Made by a program: the position numbers and the translations under genes
Shown here: positions 17,125 to 24,959 of the stretch, piece after piece
Position numbering within the stretch: the first letter of the stretch is position 1
Layout: each line of letters starts with the position of its first letter
NCBI RefSeq assembly: GCF_011753055.1
Contig: NZ_VWWJ01000009.1
Span: 62,001-126,000, forward strand
Length of the DNA: 64,000 bases
Direction: 5' to 3'
Source of the DNA: Burkholderia sp. Ax-1719
GTDB lineage: Bacteria > Pseudomonadota > Gammaproteobacteria > Burkholderiales > Burkholderiaceae
The notes under the pieces: generated by a model
Seen by the model: only the letters and a program-made list of their open reading frames with translations
The model's database searches: none
What the model was told of the DNA's origin: nothing

Positions 17125-18240
17125 ATGAGCACAACAATCACAGCCGCCGTTGCGCGCGCCAAGGGCGAGCCGTTCACGATCCAGAAGGCGCGTCTGCGCG
17201 GCCCGCAGGACGACGAAGTGCTGGTGCGCGTGGTCGCCACGGGCCTGTGTCACACCGACCTGATCGTGCGCGACCAGTTCTATCCGGTGCCACTGCCCGC
17301 CGTGCTGGGGCATGAAGGCGCGGGTGTGGTCGAGGAAGTCGGCCCGAACGTGAAGAACCTCAAGCCCGGCGATCACGTGGTGCTGACGTACGGCGCCTGC
17401 GGGCATTGCCAGCCCTGCGTGGGCGGCCACGGTGCCTATTGCAGCCACTTCTTCGGGCTGAATTTCGGCGGCGGCGATCTCGAAGGCCGCACCGCCATCG
17501 AGGACGAGGAAGGCCGTCCGCTGCACGATCACTTTTTTGCGCAGTCGTCGTTTGCGAGCCATGCGCTTGCGCGTGAAAACAACGCGATCAAGGTGCCGCA
17601 GGATGCACCGCTCGAATTGCTGGGGCCGCTGGGATGCGGCATCCAGACCGGCGCGGGCGCGGTCATCAATTCGCTGAAGGTGACGCCGGGCAGCCGTTTC
17701 GCGAGCTTCGGCGCGGGTGCGGTGGGTCTTTCCGCCGTGATGGCGGCGCGCGTGGCGGGCGCGTCGACCATCATCGCGGTCGATATCGTTCCGTCGCGGC
17801 TCGAACTGGCGAAGGAGCTGGGCGCGACCCACACGGTCAACAGCCGCGAAGTGGACATGGTTGAGACGATTCGCGAGATCACCGGCGGCGGCGTGGATTT
17901 CGCGCTGGAATCGACGGGGCATCCACAGGTGCTGGCTGGCGCGATTGAAGCGCTTGGCACGCTGGGCGCGATTGGCGTGGTGGGCGCGCCGCCGCTGGGC
18001 ACCAAGGGCGAGTTCGACATCAACAGCCTGCTGCTGAATGGACGCACGATTCGCGGCATCGTCGAAGGCGATAGCGTGCCGCAGCGCTTCATTCCGCAAC
18101 TCGTCGAGCTTTATCAGCAAGGGCGCTTCCCGTTCGACAAACTGGTGAAGTTCTACCCGCTTGAGCAGATCAACGAAGCCGCCGAGGACAGCACGCGCGG
18201 CGTCACGCTCAAGCCGATCCTGCGCTTCACCCACGCCTGA
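17125..18240 (+). CDS. Zinc-dependent aryl-alcohol dehydrogenase (XylB-like)
   Basis: A 371-residue medium-chain alcohol dehydrogenase. The catalytic zinc ligands are seen in GLCHTD and GHEGAGVVEEVG, the structural zinc knuckle in CGHCQPCVGGHGAYC, and the nucleotide-binding segment in GAGAVGLSAVMAARVAGA. Closest in style are benzyl-alcohol and aryl-alcohol dehydrogenases (NAD-dependent). It starts 11 bp after the aldehyde dehydrogenase stop, with GAGGAG upstream. The AcoR-like regulator downstream is a plausible controller of the pair, though they are separated by a 272-bp gap with repeats and a hairpin. Confidence 0.92.
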   Translation: MSTTITAAVARAKGEPFTIQKARLRGPQDDEVLVRVVATGLCHTDLIVRDQFYPVPLPAVLGHEGAGVVEEVGPNVKNLKPGDHVVLTYGACGHCQPCVGGHGAYCSHFFGLNFGGGDLEGRTAIEDEEGRPLHDHFFAQSSFASHALARENNAIKVPQDAPLELLGPLGCGIQTGAGAVINSLKVTPGSRFASFGAGAVGLSAVMAARVAGASTIIAVDIVPSRLELAKELGATHTVNSREVDMVETIREITGGGVDFALESTGHPQVLAGAIEALGTLGAIGVVGAPPLGTKGEFDINSLLLNGRTIRGIVEGDSVPQRFIPQLVELYQQGRFPFDKLVKFYPLEQINEAAEDSTRGVTLKPILRFTHA

Positions 18241-18255
18241 GCTGCCTGACACGAC

Positions 18256-18285
18256 GCAAGCCGCCGCAAACCGCCGCAAGCCGCC
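18256..18285. repeat. Three copies of a 10-bp direct repeat
   Basis: GCAAGCCGCC occurs at 18256-18265 and 18276-18285, with GCAAACCGCC between them. The array starts 16 bp after the alcohol dehydrogenase stop. It is short and GC-rich, and no function is evident. Confidence 0.7.
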
Positions 18286-18397
18286 GGAAAGCGACACTGG
18301 GCGGGCTGGCCCAAGGTAATCCCGCGCTGCGGCGTGCGTACCGGCTGCGGTATGCTCGCAGTTTCCGGCGCGGACTTATGCGTTTCAGGCCTGCGCC

Positions 18398-18446
18398 CGG
18401 ACGGGCGGCATGGTGCCCTTTAAAACGGCATCGTGCCGCCCGTCCG
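18398..18446. promoter_or_regulatory. Long hairpin in the leader of the AcoR-like regulator gene
   Basis: CGGACGGGCGGCA (18398-18410) pairs perfectly with TGCCGCCCGTCCG (18434-18446). The inner bases also pair imperfectly. The structure ends 66 bp upstream of the regulator ATG. It could terminate the dehydrogenase operon or fold in the regulator's 5' leader. No clean T-run follows on the plus strand. Confidence 0.5.
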
Positions 18447-18512
18447 TGCTTGTCGCTTTCGATTCGTCAGCCACCTCACCCATCGCATGAAATCGCCAGA
18501 ACGGGAGCCCGC

Positions 18513-19754
18513 ATGAAGAGCAAATCCGCGTCGCAATTTGGGGCGGAGCGCGCGACGGACAGCGCGCTGGCTCAACTGCATTCGGTGCGCGAACGCTTTG
18601 GCGGCGGCGAACTTCTGCCCGACGCGCTTGCGTCTGGCCTGCTGCCCGATTCCGTGGCGCGGTCGTGGGCGCGCTCGCGCGACGCGGGCGTGCGGCCCTG
18701 GCAGGCGCCCGAATACGAGCTGTTGAAAAGTGCGCGCAGCACCCGCGAATCGCACGAAGACCGGCGGCTATACAGCTGCGTCGTCGATGAAATCGAGCAG
18801 TTGTGGGACGCCTTCGGCGGCGACGACTGGACCATCTTCTGCGTCAATCCGCAAGGCACGGTGATCCACGCGCGCCGCAGCCCCGCCTGCGACGACGAAT
18901 TGATCCTGCCGATCATCGCGGGACGCCGCATCCTCGAATCGCATATCGGCACCACCGCGCCGAGTTGCGTGTTGCACGAAGGCATCGAAGTGACCGTCGC
19001 GAACGGCCAGCACTACCTCGACGAATTCGAGCGCGCGTCGTGCATCGCCGTGCCGCTTTACGGGCTGCATGGCGAAGTGATCGGCGCACTCGATCTCACC
19101 GGTACGGGGCAGCGCGATCTCTCGCCGATCCGCGAGCAGTTCCGGCTCGCGGCGCTGGCCGCCGAACAACGTCTCTTTGCGACCTTGCGCGGTTGCCATC
19201 TGCTGCGCGTCCAGCACGACCCGCGCTGGCTCGCCACGCCGCTAGCGGGCGTGCTGGCCGTGGAAGAGGACGGCACGCTGCGCGGCGCGAGCCGTATGGC
19301 GCGGCGCATGTTTGGATTGACGCACGGCGCGCCCCTGCCCCCGCTCGCGCTGCGCGATCTGTTCGACGATGTGCCGCTCGCGCAACTGAGCCGCCTGTTG
19401 CGGCCGCAGCGCAATCCGCTGCGTATCGCGCGCGCGGACGGCAGCCATGTGTGGGTGCAATACGCGCGCGCGCCGCTCAATCGCAGCACGGCGCGGCGCA
19501 TGGATATGCCGCTGGTAGCCGACGATGAGCCGACGTCCGCCGCTGTTGCTGTGGGCGGTGCGCAGAATGGCTCCACGCTGGAGGAGCAGACGCTGATCGC
19601 AGTGCAGAACGCCATGCGCGAGCATGGCGGCAACGTGGCGGCGGTCGCGCGGCAATTGCGCGTGTCGCGCACGACGGTCTATGCGCGGTTAAAGCAACTG
19701 CGCGAAACGGGTATGGAGACGGGGTTGTTTGGGGAAACCGGTGGAGTGGAATAA
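18513..19754 (+). CDS. AcoR-like GAF/Fis-type transcriptional regulator without AAA+ domain
   Basis: A 413-residue regulator. The N-terminal part resembles the sensory region of AcoR-type activators, with DSVARSWARSRDAGVRP near residue 50 and a GAF-like domain at about 90-215 (IGTTAPSCVLHEG, GALDLTG). A PAS-like segment comes next at about 235-320. The Fis-type helix-turn-helix is at the end (NVAAVARQLRVSRTTVYARL). The AAA+ sigma-54-interaction domain normally between sensor and HTH is absent: there is no Walker A or GAFTGA motif. It therefore probably does not act as an enhancer-binding protein. It lies downstream of, and likely controls, the aryl-alcohol/aldehyde genes (inference). Confidence 0.85.
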   Translation: MKSKSASQFGAERATDSALAQLHSVRERFGGGELLPDALASGLLPDSVARSWARSRDAGVRPWQAPEYELLKSARSTRESHEDRRLYSCVVDEIEQLWDAFGGDDWTIFCVNPQGTVIHARRSPACDDELILPIIAGRRILESHIGTTAPSCVLHEGIEVTVANGQHYLDEFERASCIAVPLYGLHGEVIGALDLTGTGQRDLSPIREQFRLAALAAEQRLFATLRGCHLLRVQHDPRWLATPLAGVLAVEEDGTLRGASRMARRMFGLTHGAPLPPLALRDLFDDVPLAQLSRLLRPQRNPLRIARADGSHVWVQYARAPLNRSTARRMDMPLVADDEPTSAAVAVGGAQNGSTLEEQTLIAVQNAMREHGGNVAAVARQLRVSRTTVYARLKQLRETGMETGLFGETGGVE

Positions 19755-19757
19755 ACG

Positions 19758-20099
19758 TTACCACTCGCCCCGCTTCATCGCCTCTTCCAGCATGCCGAGC
19801 GTTATCGCCTGACCGCCTAGCGTTTCTCGCGCTTGCGCACTGAACGGCGATTTCACTACAGTCATGAAAAACGATCCAAGACCGAGTTTCGCGGACGGGT
19901 AGTAATCGTCGATAGAGAAATCGGCAAGATTCACGCCGAACGTCGCCGCCCATTGATCGATGAGCAGCGCGATGCGCTTCGGCTCCATGTCGAGATCATG
20001 GTAGAGATCGGTATCGCGCGTGAGGTTGAGCTTGCCGACCAATGGATCTCCCGCGTCCTTCGCGATGAATTCCACGAGATTGTTCCAGGCATCGGTCAT
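19758..20099 (-). CDS. DUF1493 family small protein
   Basis: A 113-residue acidic protein with DUF1493 character (LTRDTDLYHDLDMEPKRIA, then DFSIDDYYP). The DUF1493 fold has been likened to acyl carrier proteins, but the DLDM segment has no Ser at the usual carrier position, so phosphopantetheinylation is not supported. The start codon overlaps the stop of the upstream gene by 1 bp (TAATG), so translation is coupled. It ends 4 bp from the convergent regulator gene. Function unknown. Confidence 0.8.
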   Translation of the reverse strand: MTDAWNNLVEFIAKDAGDPLVGKLNLTRDTDLYHDLDMEPKRIALLIDQWAATFGVNLADFSIDDYYPSAKLGLGSFFMTVVKSPFSAQARETLGGQAITLGMLEEAMKRGEW

Positions 20100-20530
20100 T
20101 ACAGGCGATCCTCTTGTGCCACCAGGCTGTTATAGGCGTTAATCGATCTGTAAATAATAGTCGACACGTCTGCGGCCAGCAGAATCCAGCCTACTCCCGG
20201 AATAGCGCGCCCCACGAATACGCCAAGACTTCGTGTGAATTTGATTCGCAGAAGAATCAGGCTTTTGAACGATGTTACCGTTGGCAAAACCTTCTGTTTC
20301 AGCTCATAAGGTAACAAGCGACGTGACACCACCGAAGCAATGGACGTGCCTTTGACTGCTCCGGCGAATTTTCCGCGCGTCGGTATAAATCGTTGGCCAA
20401 CCAAAATCATTCCCACGCCTACTGCGTCATCTATTCCTAGATGTTCACATGTCTTATCGATAGTAATAAGGAAAAATAATTCCTCTCGAGTAAGACCGGT
20501 ATGGATGCCGTACGTGTAGATGTGGGTCAT
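20099..20530 (-). CDS. STM2901-like protein of unknown function
   Basis: A 143-residue protein. It resembles, from memory, the Salmonella STM2901-type family found next to DUF1493 genes (YGIHTGLTREELFFLI at the N-terminus, FIPTRGKFAGAVKGTS in the middle, GVGWILLAADVSTIIYR near the C-terminus). The C-terminal hydrophobic segment could be one membrane helix. Base composition is clearly lower in GC (about half) than the flanking genes, which suggests acquisition by transfer. It forms a two-gene operon with the DUF1493 gene. No effector, immunity or enzymatic motif was recognised. Confidence 0.72.
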   Translation of the reverse strand: MTHIYTYGIHTGLTREELFFLITIDKTCEHLGIDDAVGVGMILVGQRFIPTRGKFAGAVKGTSIASVVSRRLLPYELKQKVLPTVTSFKSLILLRIKFTRSLGVFVGRAIPGVGWILLAADVSTIIYRSINAYNSLVAQEDRL

Positions 20531-20682
20531 GGATCGTGAACGGGCAAAAAAGAGCGCTCACGCTACCTTAAAGTCGGGTATCGAACAAGCAACAACCGGG
20601 CTGCCCGGGCAGAAAGAAACCCAATGCGCATGCATGCACTTCTCTTACCTGGCGAGCTTGAACGACGATCAACTGCAAACAG

Positions 20683-20727
20683 AAAACCCCGCGCAGCCCG
20701 ATCCCAAAGGACCCGACCCACGCGGGG
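20683..20727 (-). terminator. Terminator of the cyo operon
   Basis: CCCCGCG (20687-20693) pairs with CGCGGGG (20721-20727). On the minus strand the hairpin is followed by TTTTC. It lies about 30 bp past the cyoD stop. The rest of the 20531-20754 gap shows nothing else. Confidence 0.7.
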
Positions 20728-20754
20728 CGAAATCCGCATTAGCGGATCAATTCA

Positions 20755-21138
20755 TCAATCGTGCGCCATGGCGCGCTCGACGCTGATCTGCGACGGCATC
20801 ATGTTGACGTTTGCGTTGTGCATGACCCACAGCGACAAACCGACGATCACCGCAATCAAAAACGCCGTGCAGATGAAAATGCCGGTATTCGCCCGCTGAC
20901 TACGCGCCGCGCCAATATGCAGGAAATACACCAGCTGCACGACGAGCTGCGCTACGCACAGCACGACAATCGCCGTCAGACCTTGCGCGGGCGGAATCAC
21001 ATGAAACATGACCACACCAAACGACGCGAGCGTGAGCACGAGCGACAGCACCGTGCCGATCATGTAGCCCTTGAAACTGCCATGTCCGTCGTCGTGACCG
21101 GCGGAGTGAGACGAATGAGAGACGTGGGAATGACTCAC
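20755..21138 (-). CDS. cyoD: Cytochrome bo3 ubiquinol oxidase subunit IV (CyoD)
   Basis: A 127-residue protein with three membrane helices (MIGTVLSLVLTLASFGVVMF, TAIVVLCVAQLVVQLVYFLH, GIFICTAFLIAVIVGLSLWV), as in CyoD. It assists assembly of the quinol oxidase. The start is GTG at 21138, overlapping the cyoC stop by 4 bp (GTGA); reading further back is the cyoC antiframe. The N-terminus is His/Ser-rich. It is the last gene of the operon, and no cyoE (haem O synthase) follows it here. Confidence 0.93.
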   Translation of the reverse strand: MSHSHVSHSSHSAGHDDGHGSFKGYMIGTVLSLVLTLASFGVVMFHVIPPAQGLTAIVVLCVAQLVVQLVYFLHIGAARSQRANTGIFICTAFLIAVIVGLSLWVMHNANVNMMPSQISVERAMAHD

Positions 21139-21749
21139 AGCATGCCTCGCAGATAAACAAAGGTGAAAACGCAGATCCACACGAGATCCAGAAAGTGCCA
21201 GAAAAGGCTCAGGCACGCGAGGCGTCGGCGCACCGTACCGGTCAGTCCGAACTTCCAGGTCTGGTGCATCATGATCGCGATCCACAGCAGACCTGCGCTT
21301 ACGTGCAGACCGTGCGTGCCGACCAGCGTGAAATACGCCGACAGATACGCGCTCGTATGCGGACCCGCGCCATCGGCAACCAGCTTGCCGAACTCGTTGA
21401 CTTCCATGCCGACGAAGCCCGCACCAAACAGGAACGTGACCACGAGCCAGAAAATCACTTGCCCGCGGCGCTGCGAATGCAGGCCGAGCATCGCAAGACC
21501 GAACGTCACACTGCTTGCAAGCAGCAGCAGCGTTTCGCCCAGCACGTAATCCAGTTCGAACAGTTGCTTCGCACCGGGACCGCCTGCCGTCGCATTCGCG
21601 AGCACGCCGAAAGTGGCGAAGAGCGTCGCGAAGATGAGGCAGTCGCTCATCAGATAGATCCAGAACCCGAGCGTGGTCTTGGTGCTGTCGTCGTGTCCGT
21701 GACTGTGGCCATCATCGTGGCCGTGATGTGTCGTTGCAGCGTGAGCCAT
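21135..21749 (-). CDS. cyoC: Cytochrome bo3 ubiquinol oxidase subunit III (CyoC)
   Basis: A 204-residue subunit III with five predicted membrane helices and a His/Asp-rich N-terminus (HHGHDDGHSHGHDD). Family motifs include GFWIYLMSDCLIFATLFATF and VGTHGLHVSAGLLWI. It begins 3 bp after the cyoB stop on the minus strand. The His-rich N-terminus might bind metal but is common in this subunit. Confidence 0.96.
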   Translation of the reverse strand: MAHAATTHHGHDDGHSHGHDDSTKTTLGFWIYLMSDCLIFATLFATFGVLANATAGGPGAKQLFELDYVLGETLLLLASSVTFGLAMLGLHSQRRGQVIFWLVVTFLFGAGFVGMEVNEFGKLVADGAGPHTSAYLSAYFTLVGTHGLHVSAGLLWIAIMMHQTWKFGLTGTVRRRLACLSLFWHFLDLVWICVFTFVYLRGML

Positions 21750-21752
21750 GAC

Positions 21753-23756
21753 TTACGCGACCTCCTTCATTTCCAGCGTTTTTTGCGCTGACTTGAGCTG
21801 CTGGAAGCGCGCGTTTTCAATGCGCTCGACTTCCGCGGCCGGAACCCAGTAATCGACATCCTGGTTATAGGTACGCGCGATAAACGTGCCGATCATGCCG
21901 ACCAGACCCAGCACCGCGAACGGCCACATATGCCACACCGCCGCGAAGCCGAACACGAAACTGAACATGGCGATGATGAAGCCCGCGCCGGTGTTGCGCG
22001 GCATATGGATGTCTTCGTACTTGCGCGCCTGCACGTAGGCGACGCCCGCTTCCTTGTTGTCCCAGTGCTGCTCCATCGACGTGATCTTCGGCATCACGGC
22101 AAAGTTGTAGAACGGTGCGGGCGAAGCCGTCGACCATTCGAGGCTGCGGCCATCCCACGGGTCGCCCGTCACGTCGCGGTTCAGATCGCGGTCGCGCACG
22201 CTCACATAGAGCTGCACGATCAGCGCGAAAATGCCCAGGCCGACGAACACCGCGCCCACCAGCGCCACCACCAGCCACATATGCCAGCCCGGCTCCGAGT
22301 AGTGGTTCATACGGCGCGTCATGCCTTCGAAGCCGAGGATGTACAGCGGCGTGAAAGCAAGCCAGTAACCGATCAGCCAGCACCAGAACGACACCTTGCC
22401 CCAGAACTCGTTGAGCGTGAAACCGAATACCTTCGGGAACCAGAAGCTCACGCCCGCGAGGCAGCCAAACACCACGCCGCCGATGATGACGTTGTGGAAG
22501 TGCGCGACGAGAAACAGCGAGTTGTGCAGCACGAAGTCCGCGCCCGGCACGGCCAGCAGCACGCCGGTCATGCCGCCCACGGCGAACGTCACCATGAAGC
22601 CGATGGTCCACAACGTCGCGCTGTGATAGCGGATGCGGCCGCGATACATCGTAAAGAGCCAGTTGAACAGCTTCACGCCGGTCGGGATCGAGATGATCGT
22701 CGTCATGATGCCGAAGAAGGCGTTGACGTTCGCGCCCGAGCCCATCGTGAAGAAGTGATGCAGCCACACGAAGAACGACAGAATGCCGATCGACGACGTT
22801 GCGTACACCATCGACTTGTAGCCAAACAGGGGCTTGCCCGAAAACGTGGCGATGATTTCCGAAAACGCGCCAAACGCGGGCAGGATCAGGATGTACACCT
22901 CGGGGTGGCCCCACACCCAGATCAGGTTGATGTACATCATCGCGTTGCCGCCCAGCTCGTTCGTGAAGAAATGCATGTCGAGATAGCGGTCCATCGTGAG
23001 CAGCGCGAGCGTGCCGGTCAGCACCGGGAACACCGCGACGATCAGGATGTTGGTGATGAGCGCCGTCCACACGAACACCGGCATCATCATGAGCTTCATG
23101 CCCGGCGCGCGCATGCGCAGGATCGTCACGATAAAGTTGATGCCCGAAAGCGTCGTGCCCAGCCCCGATATCTGCAAGGACCATATGTAGTAGTCCATGC
23201 CGACGGTCGGGCTGTAGCCGAGTTCTGAGAGCGGCGGATACGCCACCCAGCCCGTCGCCGCGAAATCGCCGACGAACATCGACACCATCACCAGCACCGC
23301 GCCCACCACCGACAGCCAGTACGACAGCGAGTTGACGAACGGGTACGCCACGTCGCGCGCGCCGATCTGCAGCGGCACCACCACGTTCATCAAGCCGAGG
23401 ATCAGCGGCGTGGCCACGAAGAAGATCATGATGACGCCGTGCGCCGTGAAGATCTGATCGTAGTGATGCGGCGGCAGATAACCGGCCGCGTCGTTATAGG
23501 CGATGGCCTGTTGCGCGCGCATCATGATGGCGTCGGCGAAACCGCGCAGCAGCATCACGATAGCGAGAATGATGTACATGACGCCGATGCGCTTGTGATC
23601 GACCGACGTCAGCCATTCGCGCCACAGATAGCCCCACTTGCCCGCAAGCGTGATCGCCGCGAGCAGGGCCAGGCCACCGAGCGCCACGACGCCGCCGGTG
23701 CCCATGATGATGGGCTCGTGCCAGGGAACGGCATCGAGCGTGAGTTTTCCGAACAT
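21753..23756 (-). CDS. cyoB: Cytochrome bo3 ubiquinol oxidase subunit I (CyoB)
   Basis: A 667-residue haem-copper oxidase subunit I carrying the low-spin haem and the binuclear haem/CuB centre. WGHPEVYILILPAFG contains the CuB His and cross-linked Tyr. HGVIMIFF (haem ligand region), the HHFFTMG CuB pair and FLVAHFHNVIIGG are all visible. About 15 membrane helices match CyoB. It reduces O2 with electrons from ubiquinol and pumps protons. It lies 8 bp downstream of cyoA in the order cyoA-B-C-D. Confidence 0.97.
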   Translation of the reverse strand: MFGKLTLDAVPWHEPIIMGTGGVVALGGLALLAAITLAGKWGYLWREWLTSVDHKRIGVMYIILAIVMLLRGFADAIMMRAQQAIAYNDAAGYLPPHHYDQIFTAHGVIMIFFVATPLILGLMNVVVPLQIGARDVAYPFVNSLSYWLSVVGAVLVMVSMFVGDFAATGWVAYPPLSELGYSPTVGMDYYIWSLQISGLGTTLSGINFIVTILRMRAPGMKLMMMPVFVWTALITNILIVAVFPVLTGTLALLTMDRYLDMHFFTNELGGNAMMYINLIWVWGHPEVYILILPAFGAFSEIIATFSGKPLFGYKSMVYATSSIGILSFFVWLHHFFTMGSGANVNAFFGIMTTIISIPTGVKLFNWLFTMYRGRIRYHSATLWTIGFMVTFAVGGMTGVLLAVPGADFVLHNSLFLVAHFHNVIIGGVVFGCLAGVSFWFPKVFGFTLNEFWGKVSFWCWLIGYWLAFTPLYILGFEGMTRRMNHYSEPGWHMWLVVALVGAVFVGLGIFALIVQLYVSVRDRDLNRDVTGDPWDGRSLEWSTASPAPFYNFAVMPKITSMEQHWDNKEAGVAYVQARKYEDIHMPRNTGAGFIIAMFSFVFGFAAVWHMWPFAVLGLVGMIGTFIARTYNQDVDYWVPAAEVERIENARFQQLKSAQKTLEMKEVA

Positions 23757-23764
23757 GATGTGAT

Positions 23765-24799
23765 TTACTCCGCTGCCAGGGTGGCGGGCGCACGCGCCGC
23801 GCTGCTGTTCATGGTGAGCGCGGGAACGCTGGCGCTCATGCCCGTGCCGGTGCCGCAGATCGGGTTGCCGTGCACGTCGCGCATGTATTTGTCGACCACG
23901 CCTTCAAAGAGACCCGGCGCGACGTTCGAATACAGCGCGACCGGGGCCTTTTCTCCCGGCACCGCGAGCTGCTCGTAAGCGCCGCGGCTGAGCATCGCGG
24001 GCGAGGCTTTGGCGCGTGCGATCCAGGCGTCGAAATCGGCGCGGCTGGTGGCGAGCGTGTCGAAATGCATGTCCGAGAAACCCGGGCCGCTGAAGGCCGC
24101 GGAACGGCCCGCATAGGTGCCGGGGTGATCGGCGATCAGATGCAGCTTCGTTTCCATGCCCGACATCGCATAGACCTGGCTGCCCAGTTGCGGGATGAAG
24201 AACGAGTTCATCAGCGATTCCGCCGTGATGCGGAACGACACCGGCGTGCCGACCGGAATCGCCAGCTGGTTCACCGAGGCGACGCCGTAATCCGGATAGA
24301 TGAACAGCCACTTCCAGTTGAGCGCCACTACATCGACGCGCACCGGCTTGACCTGCGATTCGATCGGCTTGTACGGATCGAGCGAATGGGTGGTTTTCCA
24401 GATCAGCGCGGCCAGCGTCACCACGATGATGCAGGGGATGGTCCAGACCACCACTTCGATGGCGGTCGAGTGCGACCACTTCGGCGCGTAGGTCGCGCTG
24501 GTGTTCGACGCGCGATAGCGCCACGCAAACCACAGCGTGAGCGCGATCACGGGAATCACCACGAGCAGCATCAAGCCGAGCGCGATGAGGATGAGGTTTT
24601 TCTCCTGCACGCCGATGTCGCCTTTCGGGTCCATCAGCACGGAGCTGCAGCCGCCGAGCAAGGCGAGCGCCCCGGCCGACGCGAATGGCGCCGCGCGGCG
24701 GAACAGGGATTTCGAGCGTGTGGGTGGTTGAGGAAGCGGCGGGTCGGCTTCGACGGCCGGTCCTCTTCGGAGGTGGAGGTTGCGCATGTCGGGTTCCAT
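23765..24799 (-). CDS. cyoA: Cytochrome bo3 ubiquinol oxidase subunit II (CyoA)
   Basis: A lipoprotein subunit II with lipobox LLGGC, two membrane helices (LILIALGLMLLVVIPVIALT and VVVWTIPCIIVVTLAALIW) and a periplasmic cupredoxin domain (WKWLFIYPDYG, MNSFFIPQLGSQVYAMSGM). The CuA ligand set of cytochrome c oxidases is absent, which fits a quinol oxidase. The C-terminal COX_ARM segment (YMRDVHGNPICG) is present. The start is uncertain among ATGs at 24826, 24799 and 24787, none with a strong ribosome-binding site; 24799 gives a normal lipoprotein signal of about 45 residues. Divergent from the MocR gene. Confidence 0.93.
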   Translation of the reverse strand: MEPDMRNLHLRRGPAVEADPPLPQPPTRSKSLFRRAAPFASAGALALLGGCSSVLMDPKGDIGVQEKNLILIALGLMLLVVIPVIALTLWFAWRYRASNTSATYAPKWSHSTAIEVVVWTIPCIIVVTLAALIWKTTHSLDPYKPIESQVKPVRVDVVALNWKWLFIYPDYGVASVNQLAIPVGTPVSFRITAESLMNSFFIPQLGSQVYAMSGMETKLHLIADHPGTYAGRSAAFSGPGFSDMHFDTLATSRADFDAWIARAKASPAMLSRGAYEQLAVPGEKAPVALYSNVAPGLFEGVVDKYMRDVHGNPICGTGTGMSASVPALTMNSSAARAPATLAAE

Positions 24800-24877
24800 G
24801 GTTGACGATCGCGCAAACCCATCCATACGTGCCCACTTTGACTTTGCTCATGCGCCGTCAGGACGCCGGGCAAAGAC

Positions 24878-24900
24878 CCATACATAGCCTATATGTATGG
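24878..24900. promoter_or_regulatory. Inverted repeat in the cyoA-mocR intergenic region (probable operator)
   Basis: CCATACATA (24878-24886) and TATGTATGG (24892-24900) are perfect inverted arms around a 5-bp centre. A further CATACAT half-site lies at 24943-24949, 11 bp before the mocR ATG, and a CATACGT at 24824-24830 on the cyoA side. MocR/GabR-type regulators bind spaced repeats of such half-sites, so this is the likely site for control of both genes. Confidence 0.7.
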
Positions 24901-24959
24901 ATTTACGCGCTTCGTGTCCGCATGCTAGAGTAAGACATGACACATACATCTGCGACAGA

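Noticed and set aside
18513..19754. Sigma-54 enhancer-binding activator
   Set aside because: The AAA+ domain with Walker A and GAFTGA is absent, so only sensor and HTH parts are called.
19758..20530. Prophage remnant
   Set aside because: No integrase, att-like repeats, tRNA or phage structural genes. Low GC alone supports transfer, not a prophage.
21930..23228. 432-codon plus-strand frame over cyoB
   Set aside because: His/Arg-rich complement of CyoB; no domain.
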